Origin: CAIWHR01 sp963846855
Lineage (GTDB): Bacteria > Pseudomonadota > Gammaproteobacteria > Burkholderiales > Casimicrobiaceae
Assembly: GCA_963846855.1 (NCBI GenBank)
Contig: CAWJXK010000001.1
Location: forward strand, 10,138 to 74,137
Direction: 5' to 3'
Length of the DNA: 64,000 bases
Part shown: in pieces, positions 43,358 through 52,454 of the stretch
How positions within the stretch are numbered: the first letter of the stretch is position 1
Layout: every line of letters starts with the position of its first letter
Made by a program: the position numbers and the translations under genes
Notes under the pieces: generated by a model
What the model was told of the DNA's origin: nothing
What the model saw: only the letters and a program-made list of their open reading frames with translations
Databases searched by the model: none

Positions 43358-44596
43358 ATGAAGATCGTGAAAGCTGAAGTCATCGTCACGAGTCCGGATC
43401 GCAATTTTGTGTCCCTCAAGATCACTACCGACGAGGGCCACACCGGGCTGGGAGATGCCACGCTCAACGGGCGTGAGCTTGCGGTGGTCAGTTACCTCAA
43501 GGATCACGTGGCGCCCTTGCTCATCGGCAAGGATCCCCACCGGATTGAAGACACCTGGCAGTTCCTGTACCGCAGCGCGTATTGGCGCCGCGGTCCGGTC
43601 ACGATGGCCGCCATTGCCGCGGTTGACGTTGCGCTGTGGGACATCAAGGCCAAGGCGGCGAACATGCCGCTCTACCAGCTCCTCGGCGGAGCGAGCCGTA
43701 CCGGATGCCTGGCCTACGGCCACGCCAGCGGCAAGGACCTGCCAGAGCTCTTCGACTCGGTGCGGCGACATCTGGAGCAGGGCTACCGCGCCATCCGGAT
43801 TCAAACGGGCGTGCCGGGCCTCAGGGCGATCTACGGTGTCGCATCGAATGTGGTCGCGTCGGGCAATGTGGGGAAGCGCTACGATCATGAACCCGCGCAG
43901 CGCGCCCCGCAGCCCGCGGAGGAGGATTGGGACACACGCGCCTATCTGCGGCACATCCCCGGCGTATTCGAGGCCGTGCGTGCCGAATTCGGTCCCGAGA
44001 TTCCACTCCTACACGACGGACATCACCGGATGACGCCAATTCAGGCGGCGCGACTCGGCAAATCGCTGGAGCCGTATGACCTGTTCTGGCTGGAAGATTG
44101 CACGCCCGCGGAAAACCAGGAGGCGTTGCGGCTGGTGCGTCGACACACGATCACGCCGCTGGCGATCGGAGAGGTCTTCAACACGGTCTGGGACTACCAG
44201 ACCCTTGTTCAAGAGCAGCTTATCGATTACGTGCGCAGCGCAGTCACTCACACCGGAGGGATCTCTCCGATGAAGAAGATCATGGACTTCGCCGCCCAGT
44301 ATCAGATCAAATCCGGAATCCACGGACCCACCGATATATCGCCGATCGGCATGGCCGCGGCCCTTCACCTCGGATTAGCCATACACAACTTCGGCATTCA
44401 GGAATACATGCAGCATGGCGAGGCGACCAACCGGGTATTTGAGCAGTCCTTCACTTTCAAGGATGGGTTGCTCCACCCTGGAGAGCGCCCCGGCCTCGGC
44501 GTGGAACTCAACGTCGATGAAGCGGGGAAGTACCCCTACCAGACGGCTTACTTACCGTTCAACCGCCTGAGCGACGGAACCGTTCACGACTGGTAG
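43358..44596 (+). CDS. manD: Mannonate dehydratase-like enolase-superfamily enzyme
   Basis: A 412-residue mandelate racemase/enolase-superfamily protein. ITTDEGHTGLGDATLNGREL near residue 21, IAAVDVALWDIKAKAANMPLYQLLGG near 87 (as two parts), the metal-ligand stretch LHDGHHRMTPIQAARLGKSL near 219, LFWLEDCTPAENQEA near 243 and IHGPTDISPIG near 322 follow the ManD/RspA pattern. It may dehydrate mannonate or gluconate; some members are almost inactive. It stands alone, and no hexuronate genes adjoin, so its role is uncertain. Confidence 0.85.
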   Translation: MKIVKAEVIVTSPDRNFVSLKITTDEGHTGLGDATLNGRELAVVSYLKDHVAPLLIGKDPHRIEDTWQFLYRSAYWRRGPVTMAAIAAVDVALWDIKAKAANMPLYQLLGGASRTGCLAYGHASGKDLPELFDSVRRHLEQGYRAIRIQTGVPGLRAIYGVASNVVASGNVGKRYDHEPAQRAPQPAEEDWDTRAYLRHIPGVFEAVRAEFGPEIPLLHDGHHRMTPIQAARLGKSLEPYDLFWLEDCTPAENQEALRLVRRHTITPLAIGEVFNTVWDYQTLVQEQLIDYVRSAVTHTGGISPMKKIMDFAAQYQIKSGIHGPTDISPIGMAAALHLGLAIHNFGIQEYMQHGEATNRVFEQSFTFKDGLLHPGERPGLGVELNVDEAGKYPYQTAYLPFNRLSDGTVHDW

Positions 44597-44601
44597 TAGG
44601 C

Positions 44602-45000
44602 TCAGCCGACTGTCCGGCTCGTTCTGGACGCGATGCCGCGCGTCCAGGACATCAGGCTGAGTAGGCAACGCTTGACCATCGTGGCAGCCTTTCCAGGCAC
44701 AGCCCGCATTCTCTGTTGGCGAGCCTCGCTCTGGCGGTGGAGTCGCTCGATCTTCTCCAGCATCTCCGGGGTCAGGGGCATGGACGACCGGAGAGCGGCG
44801 CGTCCGTCGTAGGACCTCAGGGCGCCAGCGTGAAAGCGGAACCATGAGCCCGCGTAGGCGAGCGCTATACAGCCGTCGCGGAATTCCGCTACGTAACACT
44901 CGCGGTTTCTTTCGTATAGGGCGACCGAGTGCCCGGCACCCAGAGTGATCATGTAACCATTGATCGAAGGCGCAGTGCGCATTTGGGTTTCAGCGTTCAT
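44602..45000 (-). CDS. Small protein of unknown function, paralogue 1
   Basis: A 132-residue cytoplasmic protein that I do not recognise. It is related to the next gene: both share LG-(A/E)-(G/H)-HSVALY or HHAVAIY, a short hydrophilic turn, then AEFRDGCIAL versus ADFVDGQGVL, WFRF with a following CGNL or AGAL, and a helix ending in IERLH or IEALH. Its C-terminus is basic. No signal peptide or membrane segment. Tail-to-tail with manD, 5 bases apart. Confidence 0.6.
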   Translation of the reverse strand: MNAETQMRTAPSINGYMITLGAGHSVALYERNRECYVAEFRDGCIALAYAGSWFRFHAGALRSYDGRAALRSSMPLTPEMLEKIERLHRQSEARQQRMRAVPGKAATMVKRCLLSLMSWTRGIASRTSRTVG

Positions 45001-45068
45001 GAATGACCTCCGTGTTTGTGATGCCGGCGCAGGCGATCTTCGTTGAGAGCAGCCACGAAGTCCTCTAA

Positions 45069-45431
45069 CTACCCAAAGATTTCGCCAAGACGTTGCACAC
45101 TAGCGGCGACCCTAGCCACTAGTTCTGTCAGGGTCTGCCCACGTCGATGGACGGCCGCGGCATGAAGGGCTTCGATCCGCATGCCGAGTTCGGACGAAAT
45201 CGGTATGGCTGACTCCAGTGCCATCCGGCGCAGGGAGTGTGAATTGGCAAGGTTGCCGCAGTTAAAGCGAAACCATGTGTTCGCATCGACGAGCACCCCC
45301 TGACCGTCGACGAAGTCGGCAACCCATATGACGCCGTCGCGCAGGTAGATCGCGACGGCGTGATGCTCGCCCAACCGCAGCATCTGGCCCTGGAGCTTGT
45401 GGGGCGAGTGAAGGTTAAGGTGGGTTTCCAT
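45069..45431 (-). CDS. Small protein of unknown function, paralogue 2
   Basis: A 120-residue relative of the gene at 44602-45000, with about one third identical residues over a 70-residue core (LGEHHAVAIYLRDGVIWVAD and NTWFRFNCGNLANSHSLRRM). The ATG at 45431 is preferred to one 36 bases upstream because the shared core begins soon after. The tandem pair looks like a local duplication. Function unknown. Confidence 0.6.
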   Translation of the reverse strand: METHLNLHSPHKLQGQMLRLGEHHAVAIYLRDGVIWVADFVDGQGVLVDANTWFRFNCGNLANSHSLRRMALESAIPISSELGMRIEALHAAAVHRRGQTLTELVARVAASVQRLGEIFG

Positions 45432-45603
45432 TGGGCATTGCCTCGTAACGTGGGTTAGTCGATCCAATGTCGGCGGCTGCCAATGAACCCGAGTGGACGC
45501 AGCCGCTTGTCAAGTGCGCTTCGCGGTGTCCGCACGATCGATGTGTGATCGTTAGCGCGCATACGGCTGTCCGGCGTCAAGCGGCGAGCCCGGATGGACT
45601 CCA

Positions 45604-45885
45604 TTACTCATCGTGGGCCGCTCGTGGCACGCGGGTGAGGTTGGTATTGCGATCGAGCCACGCGGAGTAAGCGCTCCGAAGCAGGGGTACGACGTGCCAC
45701 AGATTCATCGGCAGCAGGCAGGTGTGGAGGAGCAAGACCGGAACGACGTGAGCGGCGTGCCCATAGCTGATGAATGCGATGTTGCTGGCGATCGCGACGA
45801 GGCGGAGCGAAAGCATGTCGCGCATCCCAAAGGTCGTGAGCACCAGGCCCGAAGCGAGAAATCCAAGAAGATCTTGATCACTCAT
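45604..45885 (-). CDS. Small membrane protein, CNG-binding/Popeye-like N-terminal type
   Basis: A 93-residue protein with three hydrophobic segments: LLGFLASGLVLTTFGM, LVAIASNIAFISYGH and VVPVLLLHTCLLPMNLWHVV. This pattern resembles the membrane part found in some bacterial cyclic-nucleotide-binding proteins, but no cNMP domain follows. The ATG at 45885 has a good GGAGG ribosome site 5 bases upstream, which decides the start. It is divergent from the large regulator at 46112. Function not known. Confidence 0.6.
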   Translation of the reverse strand: MSDQDLLGFLASGLVLTTFGMRDMLSLRLVAIASNIAFISYGHAAHVVPVLLLHTCLLPMNLWHVVPLLRSAYSAWLDRNTNLTRVPRAAHDE

Positions 45886-46111
45886 ATCCACCTCCGCTGC
45901 TGCATAGTGAGTCACCATTGCGCTGCACGCCTGCTTTGCTATCCTGTGCCCGCGGTAGGAATCTTCGGCGCGTAGCGCGGATGAAGTCATAAAGAAACCC
46001 TAAAACTTCAAATGAATCGCGATCGGCGGTGCCCGCACCGCGATACCTGGTTCGCGTGGGGCGGCACCCAAGCCAAGGCTCGCGCGACTGGCGCTTGGGG
46101 AGCCCGTTGAG

Positions 46112-48718
46112 ATGGGTACCCACTACAAGATCGGTCCGCTGCAACTCGACCCTGACGCCCAAGTGCTGACGCAGGAGGGCGCGGCCGTGGCGCTCGGCGC
46201 GCGAGCGGTCGCGGTGCTAACGGTGCTGGTGAGCCGTGCCAACGAATACGTGCAAAAGTCGGCCATCCTGGATGCGGCCTGGCCGGGCCTGGTGGTCGAG
46301 GAAGCCAATCTGGCGGTGCAGATCTCGGCGATTCGGCGCGCACTCGCTCGAGTCGGCGGCGGGGACTGGATCGAAACGTTGGCGCGCCGCGGCTACCGCT
46401 TCGTCGGGCCGGTTGCGGAAATTGCAGGCCGGTCAGTGGCTCCGGCGCCAGCCGACCACAGGCGAACCAACTTGCCGGAGTTGCTGACCTCGTTCATAGG
46501 ACGCGAGCGGGAACTGGCCGAAATCAAGCAGCTATTGCCCGGGACCCGGTTACTGACGCTGACGGGGACCGGGGGCATCGGCAAGACGCGTCTGGCGTTG
46601 CAGGCAGCCGCCGAGGTGCGCGATGCCTATCGGGACGGGATCTGGTTCGTTGACTTGGCTCCGCTGGCCGATCCGGCCCTGGTGCCTAGCGCGCTCGCAC
46701 AGGCGCTGCAGGTGAAGGAGGCGCCCGCGCAGTCGCTGCTGGACGCGCTATGCAACCACCTGCGCGCGCGGGAGACCTTGCTCATCATCGACAACTGCGA
46801 GCACGTGCTGGGCGGCTGCGCGCGTTTGATCGCGGCGCTGCTGCGCGAGACGACGCAGGTGACTGTGATCGCGACGAGTCGGGAGCCGCTGCATCTGTCC
46901 GGGGAACGCGCCTATCCGGTGGGTGCGCTGCCACTGGCCGATCCCGAAGCCGACCCTCAGAGCATCGCCCGGTCCGATGCGGTGCAGCTGTTCGTGGAGC
47001 GCGCGCGTCAGCAGCACCCGCACCTTGATCTGCAGGAGGAGAGGGCACGGGCAGTGGCCGAGATCTGCATGCGACTCGATGGAATCCCGCTGGCGCTGGA
47101 ACTGGCGGCGGCGCGGGTCGGGGTGCTGCCGGTGGAGCAGATCGTGCGATTGCTCGACCAGCGCTTCCGGCTGTTGACGAGTGGCAGCCACGAGCTGCCG
47201 CGACACCAGACGCTGCGCGCGATGATCGATTGGAGCTACGAGCTGCTGGACGGGGCGGAGAGGGCCCTGTTCGCGCGGCTGTCGGTATTCGCCGGTGGCT
47301 GGACGCTCGAAGCCGCGAGTGAGGTGGGCAGCGGCGAATCGATCGCCAAGGACGATGTAGTCTATGTGTTGATCCGGCTCATCGAGCAATCGCTCGTGGT
47401 CGCAGACGACGATGGCGATCGCTACCGAATGCTTGAGACCGTGCGGGAATACGCTAAGGAGAAGTTGGAGGAATCCGCGATCGGCGACGCGGAACGAGAA
47501 CCGTGGCGCGACCGTCACCTTGCGTATTTCCTCGCGTTAGCGGAAGAGGCAGAGCCGAAGCTGAACGGGGCGCAGCAGCGGACCTGGCTCGAGCGCCTGG
47601 AGAGGGAACACGACAACCTGCGATCGGCCCTCGCCTGGGCTGCCGCAGGCGGCGACGCTGTGAGCGGGATGCGACTGGCGAGCGCCTGTTGGCGGTTCTG
47701 GTTTATACGTGGGTATGCTCGCGAAGGCCTCAGCTGGCTGTCCGGAATACTCGCGGTCGTGCCCGCTCGACAGGCTACGGCGCACCGCGCGAAGGCACTC
47801 GCCTCAGCCGCCACAATGGCGAGGGCGATGTCCGACTTTTCGAAGGCAAGGACACTGTACGAAGAAGCCCTATCGATCTACCGAGAGCTGGACGTCCAGC
47901 GCGGCGTTGCCGCTGCGCTGGGCAACCTCGCGATGGTGTCCGGCGACCAGGGCGACTACTCGGCGGCGATTGCCCGGCACGTGGAGAGCCTGGCGATCTG
48001 GCGCGAGTTGGGTGACCAAGGAGGCATCGCGAGGACGCTGTTGGCGCTAGGGGAAGTCGTCTACGCGCAGGGCGACGAACGGGCCGCCGAGTCGTTGTAC
48101 GAGCAGAGTCTGGCGATCGAGCGCGAACTAGGCGACCAGCGGGGCATCGCCGTCATATTGAATAATCTGGGGATGGTGGCGTACTACCGGAATGACTATT
48201 CGGCCGCCCGATCGCTGCATGAGGAGGCCTTGGTCATCCGTCGGGAGATCGGCGAGAGAGGGGGAATCGCCCACTCGTTGGCCAATCTGGGCACGGTTGC
48301 CTATGAGCAGGGCGACTATCCGTCGTCCAGGGCGCTTCTGACAGACAGTCTTGCGATCCGGCGAGAATTGGCTGACCGGTTGGGCATAGCGGAGTCTCTG
48401 GAAGCACTCGCCGGTCTCGCGTTCGCCTTGCGCCGACCCGGACCGGGTGCCCGCCTCTGCGGCCAGGCGGCGCGACTGCGAGAGGAGATCGGCTCTCCCC
48501 TTGCGCCTTGGGAACGCTCTCGTTATGACCGTCAGATTGCTTCAGGGCGTGCCTCTATCGGCAACGACGCCTTCGACTTGGCTTGGCAGGAGGGCCATGC
48601 GATGACGCTGGAGCAACTGATAGAACTCGCGTTGGAGAGCACGGGCGAGTCACCCATGAAGGACCTATCAGCGCCTCCAAGCACACCGGAGTCCACGGCG
48701 AGCGACAGCAGATCCTGA
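46112..48718 (+). CDS. Winged-helix STAND ATPase regulator with TPR repeats
   Basis: An 868-residue regulator. Residues 1-100 form an OmpR/CadC-type winged helix (SAILDAAWPGLVVEEANLAV, then LARRGYRFVGPV). A STAND/NB-ARC ATPase follows: SFIGRERELAEIKQLL near residue 129, Walker A LTGTGGIGKTRLALQ near 150, Walker B TLLIIDNCEHVLGG near 226, VTVIATSREPL near 252 and GIPLALELAAARVGVLP near 325. Tetratricopeptide repeats fill about 540-810 in units of roughly 40 residues (EEALSIYRELDVQRGVAAAL, then EQSLAIERELGDQRGIAVIL). Such proteins bind DNA once a ligand opens the TPR/ATPase part. The target genes are unknown; the divergent membrane gene and small paralogues are candidates. Confidence 0.88.
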   Translation: MGTHYKIGPLQLDPDAQVLTQEGAAVALGARAVAVLTVLVSRANEYVQKSAILDAAWPGLVVEEANLAVQISAIRRALARVGGGDWIETLARRGYRFVGPVAEIAGRSVAPAPADHRRTNLPELLTSFIGRERELAEIKQLLPGTRLLTLTGTGGIGKTRLALQAAAEVRDAYRDGIWFVDLAPLADPALVPSALAQALQVKEAPAQSLLDALCNHLRARETLLIIDNCEHVLGGCARLIAALLRETTQVTVIATSREPLHLSGERAYPVGALPLADPEADPQSIARSDAVQLFVERARQQHPHLDLQEERARAVAEICMRLDGIPLALELAAARVGVLPVEQIVRLLDQRFRLLTSGSHELPRHQTLRAMIDWSYELLDGAERALFARLSVFAGGWTLEAASEVGSGESIAKDDVVYVLIRLIEQSLVVADDDGDRYRMLETVREYAKEKLEESAIGDAEREPWRDRHLAYFLALAEEAEPKLNGAQQRTWLERLEREHDNLRSALAWAAAGGDAVSGMRLASACWRFWFIRGYAREGLSWLSGILAVVPARQATAHRAKALASAATMARAMSDFSKARTLYEEALSIYRELDVQRGVAAALGNLAMVSGDQGDYSAAIARHVESLAIWRELGDQGGIARTLLALGEVVYAQGDERAAESLYEQSLAIERELGDQRGIAVILNNLGMVAYYRNDYSAARSLHEEALVIRREIGERGGIAHSLANLGTVAYEQGDYPSSRALLTDSLAIRRELADRLGIAESLEALAGLAFALRRPGPGARLCGQAARLREEIGSPLAPWERSRYDRQIASGRASIGNDAFDLAWQEGHAMTLEQLIELALESTGESPMKDLSAPPSTPESTASDSRS

Positions 48719-48978
48719 GCGCGCTCTTTCGTCATTGGCCGCTTTTGGCGGTCACGCAATGTGACCGCTTCTGCCCGAACGCCCCATTGTTGAGACCGGA
48801 TTGAGCGGCCGGGTTCGCGGCGAAGCGACCAGTCGGCTTGGGTTGGGCCAGGACCGAGAAAGCAAGCAGACGTTCCATCCGTCCCAGGAACGGACATCGG
48901 AAACCAAAACAGATCGGGGTGGTTACGGCGCCGCGCTATGCCAATGAAAGGCGATGGTTGGTGCAGCGACAGATTGCC
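48719..48978. other. Intergenic gap between STAND regulator and Deg protease
   Basis: Convergent ends with 260 bases between them. The segment near 48735-48800 (GGCCGCTTTTGGCGGTCA, then TGAGCGGCCGGGTTC) has the mosaic look of decayed dispersed repeats. I see no coding frame with a start, ribosome site or recognisable product. Confidence 0.4.
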
Positions 48979-50164
48979 CTAGGGATTGGTAGCCCGCGGC
49001 CGCTTGCCGACCGTGACGTCGACCTCCAGCGCCTTGCGGTCGCGCCACAGCTTTACGTGGGCGGGCGTTCCGGGAGGCAGCTCGGCGATCCGCGACAGCA
49101 TGACCTGCGTGTCGACGGTCGGCTTGCCGTCGATGTCGACGACGATGTCCTTGACCTGCATGCCGGCACGGTCGGCCGGCCCGTTCTTCACGAGCCCGCG
49201 AATTACCACTCCGCCCGTGCCGTCGTAGGCGAGCGCCTTGGCGATCTCCTCGCTCACGTCCTGCGGCTCGACGCCGAACCAGCCGCGCGTCACTTCGCCG
49301 TTCTCGATGATCTGCTCCAGCACCGTGCGCGCGATCGACACGGGGATCGCGAAGCCGATGCCGAGCGAGCCGCCGGATTGCGAGAAGATCGTGCTGTTGA
49401 TGCCGATGAGGTTGCCCGAGGCATCGATCAGCGCGCCGCCGGAATTGCCGGGGTTGATCGCAGCGTCGGTCTGGATGAAATCCTCGAAGCGGTTGATGCC
49501 GAGGTGATTGCGCCCGAGCGCGCTGACGATGCCCGACGTCACCGAATTGCCGAAGCCGAACGGATTGCCGATCGCGAGCACCGCGTCGCCGACCTGCACG
49601 TGCTCGATCGATCCCAGCGTGATCGCCGGGCAGGCCGGCCGCATCGGCCTTCAGCACGGCGAGGTCGGATTCCGGATCGGAGCCGCGGATCTTCGCCTTC
49701 AGGCGGCGGCCGTCCTGCAGCACGAGCTCGATGTCGTCGGCGCCGTCGACGACGTGCTGGTTGGTGAGCACGTAACCGTCGGGCGAGACGATCACGCCCG
49801 AGCCGAGGCTCGTCTGCCGCTGCCGCGGCATTCGCTCGGCGAAGTCCGGAAAGTACCGGCGCAGCGTGTCGTCGTCGACCAGCGGATTGCGCTGACGCAT
49901 CTCCTTGCTGGTGTAGATCGCGACCACCGCGGGCATCGCGCGCTTGGCGGCCTCGGCGAACGTCGAGCCCTTCTGCGGCGCCGTCGGCGTGACGATCTCC
50001 TGCAGCAGGACTGTCGCGCCGCCTTGCGGCGTCACGCGCGGCAGCAGGTCGGGCCGCAGCGTCGCCACGACGAACAGCGCCGCGAGGCAAACGGTGGAGG
50101 CCTGCGCGAACAGCAGCCAGATTCTTCGCAGCACGGGGTCTTTGCGGCGGGAAGGGAACGGCAA
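48979..50164 (-). pseudogene. Deg-type periplasmic serine protease, AlgW/DegQ-like, frameshifted
   Basis: A membrane-anchored trypsin-like protease with one PDZ domain. Residues 15-35 are the N-terminal membrane anchor; the catalytic His is in LTNQHVVDGADD, Asp in DPESDLAVLKAD and Ser in INPGNSGGALID; the PDZ domain (GWFGVEPQDVSEEIA onward) follows. The frame breaks after DAAGLP and resumes at ITLGSIEHVQVGDAVLAIGN; deleting one G of the GGG run at 49628-49630 joins them into 394 residues. One PDZ and an uncleaved anchor fit the DegS/AlgW group that starts envelope stress signalling. Probably a sequencing indel. Confidence 0.85.
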
Positions 50165-50481
50165 TTATAGTCAGTGGGACGCGGCGCCGACCGACCACGC
50201 GTACGCCGGCATGCTGCGCCTGTGGGATGGTCGTGCGATTGCGCCGTTTGGCGCCGTCCCGGAACGGCGCCCCTTGTCGCGTGGGGACCGCGTGCGCCGC
50301 GTCCGCGTCGATTACTCGAAAACGCGTGCCGCCGGGATCGGTTGACCGCGGGTCGCGGAATCGCGTTTCACGGTGATGCGGGCTCGATTCTTGCGCCGCG
50401 GCGCGCCGCCGGCCCGGCGTCGGAGCGCGCCGCCATCCCGCTGATCTCGCTCGGCTTTTCCCGTTTTTCCGGAGGAAAAGC

Positions 50482-50511
50482 TTCCGGCGAGCGGCCCCAA
50501 TCCCTTATAAT
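50482..50511 (+). promoter_or_regulatory. Promoter of petABC
   Basis: A perfect TATAAT at 50506-50511 lies 21 bases before the petA ATG, with a weak TTCCGG at the -35 position (50482-50487, 18-base spacer). The rest of the 368-base gap 50165-50532 shows no gene. A GAAGG ribosome site lies at about 50524. Confidence 0.5.
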
Positions 50512-50532
50512 CGACAGGTTTGCGAAGGTCGT

Positions 50533-51168
50533 ATGAATCTACCGATCAGAACCCCGGGGCGCAGCGACATGGCGGATGGCAGTGTGGACAAGGGCAAGCG
50601 CCGCTTCCTGATCGGCGCGACGAGCGTCGTCGGCGGAATCGGTGGCGTGGCGGCGGCGACGCCGTTCGTGATGGCGCTGTTTCCCAGCGAGCGCGCCAAG
50701 GCGGCCGGTGCCCCGGTCGAGGTGGAAATCGGCAAGATCGAGCCCGGCCAGCAGATCACCGTCGAATGGCGCGGCAAGGTCGTCTGGCTCGTCAACCGCA
50801 CGGCGGCGATGCTGGAAACGCTGCCCAAGCTCGACAGCAGACTCGCCGATCCGAAATCGGAGATGCCGCAGCAGCCGGCATACTGCAAGAACGAGACGCG
50901 CTCGATCAAGCCCGAGATGTGGGTCGCCGTCGGAATCTGCACGCACCTCGGCTGCTCGCCGACATTTCGGCCCGAGCCGGCGCCCGCGGATCTCGGCCCC
51001 GAATGGCTCGGCGGCTACTTCTGCCCGTGCCACCAGTCGAAGTTCGACTTGGCCGGCCGCGTCTACAAGGGCGTGCCGGCGCCGACCAATCTCGTCATCC
51101 CGCCGCACAAGTACCTGACCGAGACCAGGATCCTCATCGGCGTCGGCGAAGACGGCAAGTCGGCGTGA
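50533..51168 (+). CDS. petA: Ubiquinol-cytochrome c reductase iron-sulfur subunit (Rieske)
   Basis: A 211-residue Rieske protein of the bc1 complex. A twin-arginine segment KRRFLIGATSVVGGIGG (about residues 22-38) and a hydrophobic helix make a Tat signal-anchor, which links its export to tatABC. The cluster-binding motifs are GICTHLGCSP near residue 136 and YFCPCHQSKFD near 159. The N-terminus is longer than in E. coli-type proteins but usual for betaproteobacteria. Order petA-petB-petC is normal. Confidence 0.96.
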   Translation: MNLPIRTPGRSDMADGSVDKGKRRFLIGATSVVGGIGGVAAATPFVMALFPSERAKAAGAPVEVEIGKIEPGQQITVEWRGKVVWLVNRTAAMLETLPKLDSRLADPKSEMPQQPAYCKNETRSIKPEMWVAVGICTHLGCSPTFRPEPAPADLGPEWLGGYFCPCHQSKFDLAGRVYKGVPAPTNLVIPPHKYLTETRILIGVGEDGKSA

Positions 51169-51181
51169 GCGGAGCGCGGCC

Positions 51182-52454
51182 ATGGAAAAAATCCTGAACT
51201 GGATCGACGCGCGCTTCCCGCTGACGGCCCTCTGGGAATCGCAGTGGGGCAAGTACGTCGCGCCGAAGAACTTCAACTTCTGGTACTACTTCGGCTCGCT
51301 GGCGGCGTTCGTGCTGGTGATCCAGATCGTGACGGGCATCTTCCTCACGATGAGCTACAAGGCCGACGCGGCGAAGGCGTTCGAGTCGGTCGAGTACATC
51401 ATGCGCGACGTCTCGTGGGGGTGGCTGATCCGCTACATGCACTCCACCGGCGCGTCCATGTTCTTCGTCGTCGTCTATTTGCACATGTTCCGCGGGCTCA
51501 TGTACGGCAGCTACAGGAAGCCGCGCGAGCTCACCTGGATCTTCGGCTGCCTCATCTACCTCTGCCTCATGGGCGAGGCGTTCTTCGGCTACCTCCTTCC
51601 CGTGGGGACAGATGTCGTACTGGGGCGCGCAGGTGATCGTCAATCTGTTCTCCGCGGTGCCGTTCATCGGCGAGGACTTGAGCATCTGGATCCGGGGCGA
51701 CTACACGATCTCCGACATCACGCTGAACCGCTTCTTCGCGTTCCACGTGATCGCGATGCCGCTGGTGCTGCTGGGGCTCGTCGCCGCGCATCTCATGGCG
51801 CTGCACGAGACCGGCTCGAACAACCCGGACGGCATCGAGATCAAGCAGCAGCCGAAGGATCCCGCGACCGGATTGCCGCTCGACGGCATCTACTCGCACC
51901 CGTACTACACGGTGAAGGATATGGTCGGCGTCGTCGCCTTCCTGGTGGTGTTCTCGATCATCGTTTTCTTCATTCCCGACATGGGCGGCTATTTCCTCGA
52001 GGCCAACAACTTCATCCCGGCCGATCCACTGAAGACGCCCGAGCACATCGCGCCGGTCTGGTACTTCACGCCGTACTACGCGATGCTGCGCGCCGTGCCG
52101 TCGTTCCTCGGCAGCCAGGTCTGGGGCGTCATCGTGATGGGCATCGCCGTGCTGATCTTCTTCTTCATGCCATGGCTCGATAAGAGCCCGGTGAAATCGA
52201 TCCGCTACCGCGGCTCGCTGTACAAGGGCGCACTGGCGGCATTCGTCGTCTCGTTCCTGATCCTGGGCTACCTCGGCGTCGTGCCGGTGACCGTCTGGGG
52301 TCAGTTCGCCGACGGATTCCCGATGTACGCGGCCGACCGCGCGACCGTCGTCGCGCGGGTGCTCACCATCGTCTACTTCCTCTTCTTCGCCCTGATGCCG
52401 TGGTACACGGCGATCGACAAGACGAAACCGGTCCCGGAAAGGGTGACGGGATGA
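51182..52454 (+). pseudogene. petB: Cytochrome b of the bc1 complex, frameshifted
   Basis: Cytochrome b carries both haems b and the quinone sites. The first part (to GEAFFGYLLP) includes the haem-ligand region RYMHSTGASMFFVVVYLHM; the second frame resumes at QMSYWGAQVIVNLFSAVPF and contains FFAFHVIAMPLVLLGLVAAH, the PEHIAPVWYFTPYYAML segment and later helices. Removing one G at 51602 (between CCC and TGGGG) restores LPWGQMSYWGA and gives 423 residues. Both halves are perfectly conserved, so an assembly indel is likely. It ends in an ATGA overlap with petC. Confidence 0.9.

Noticed and set aside
48532..48897. A 121-codon minus-strand frame between the STAND gene and the Deg protease
   Set aside because: It overlaps the real regulator end, has no ribosome site and encodes an implausible sequence.
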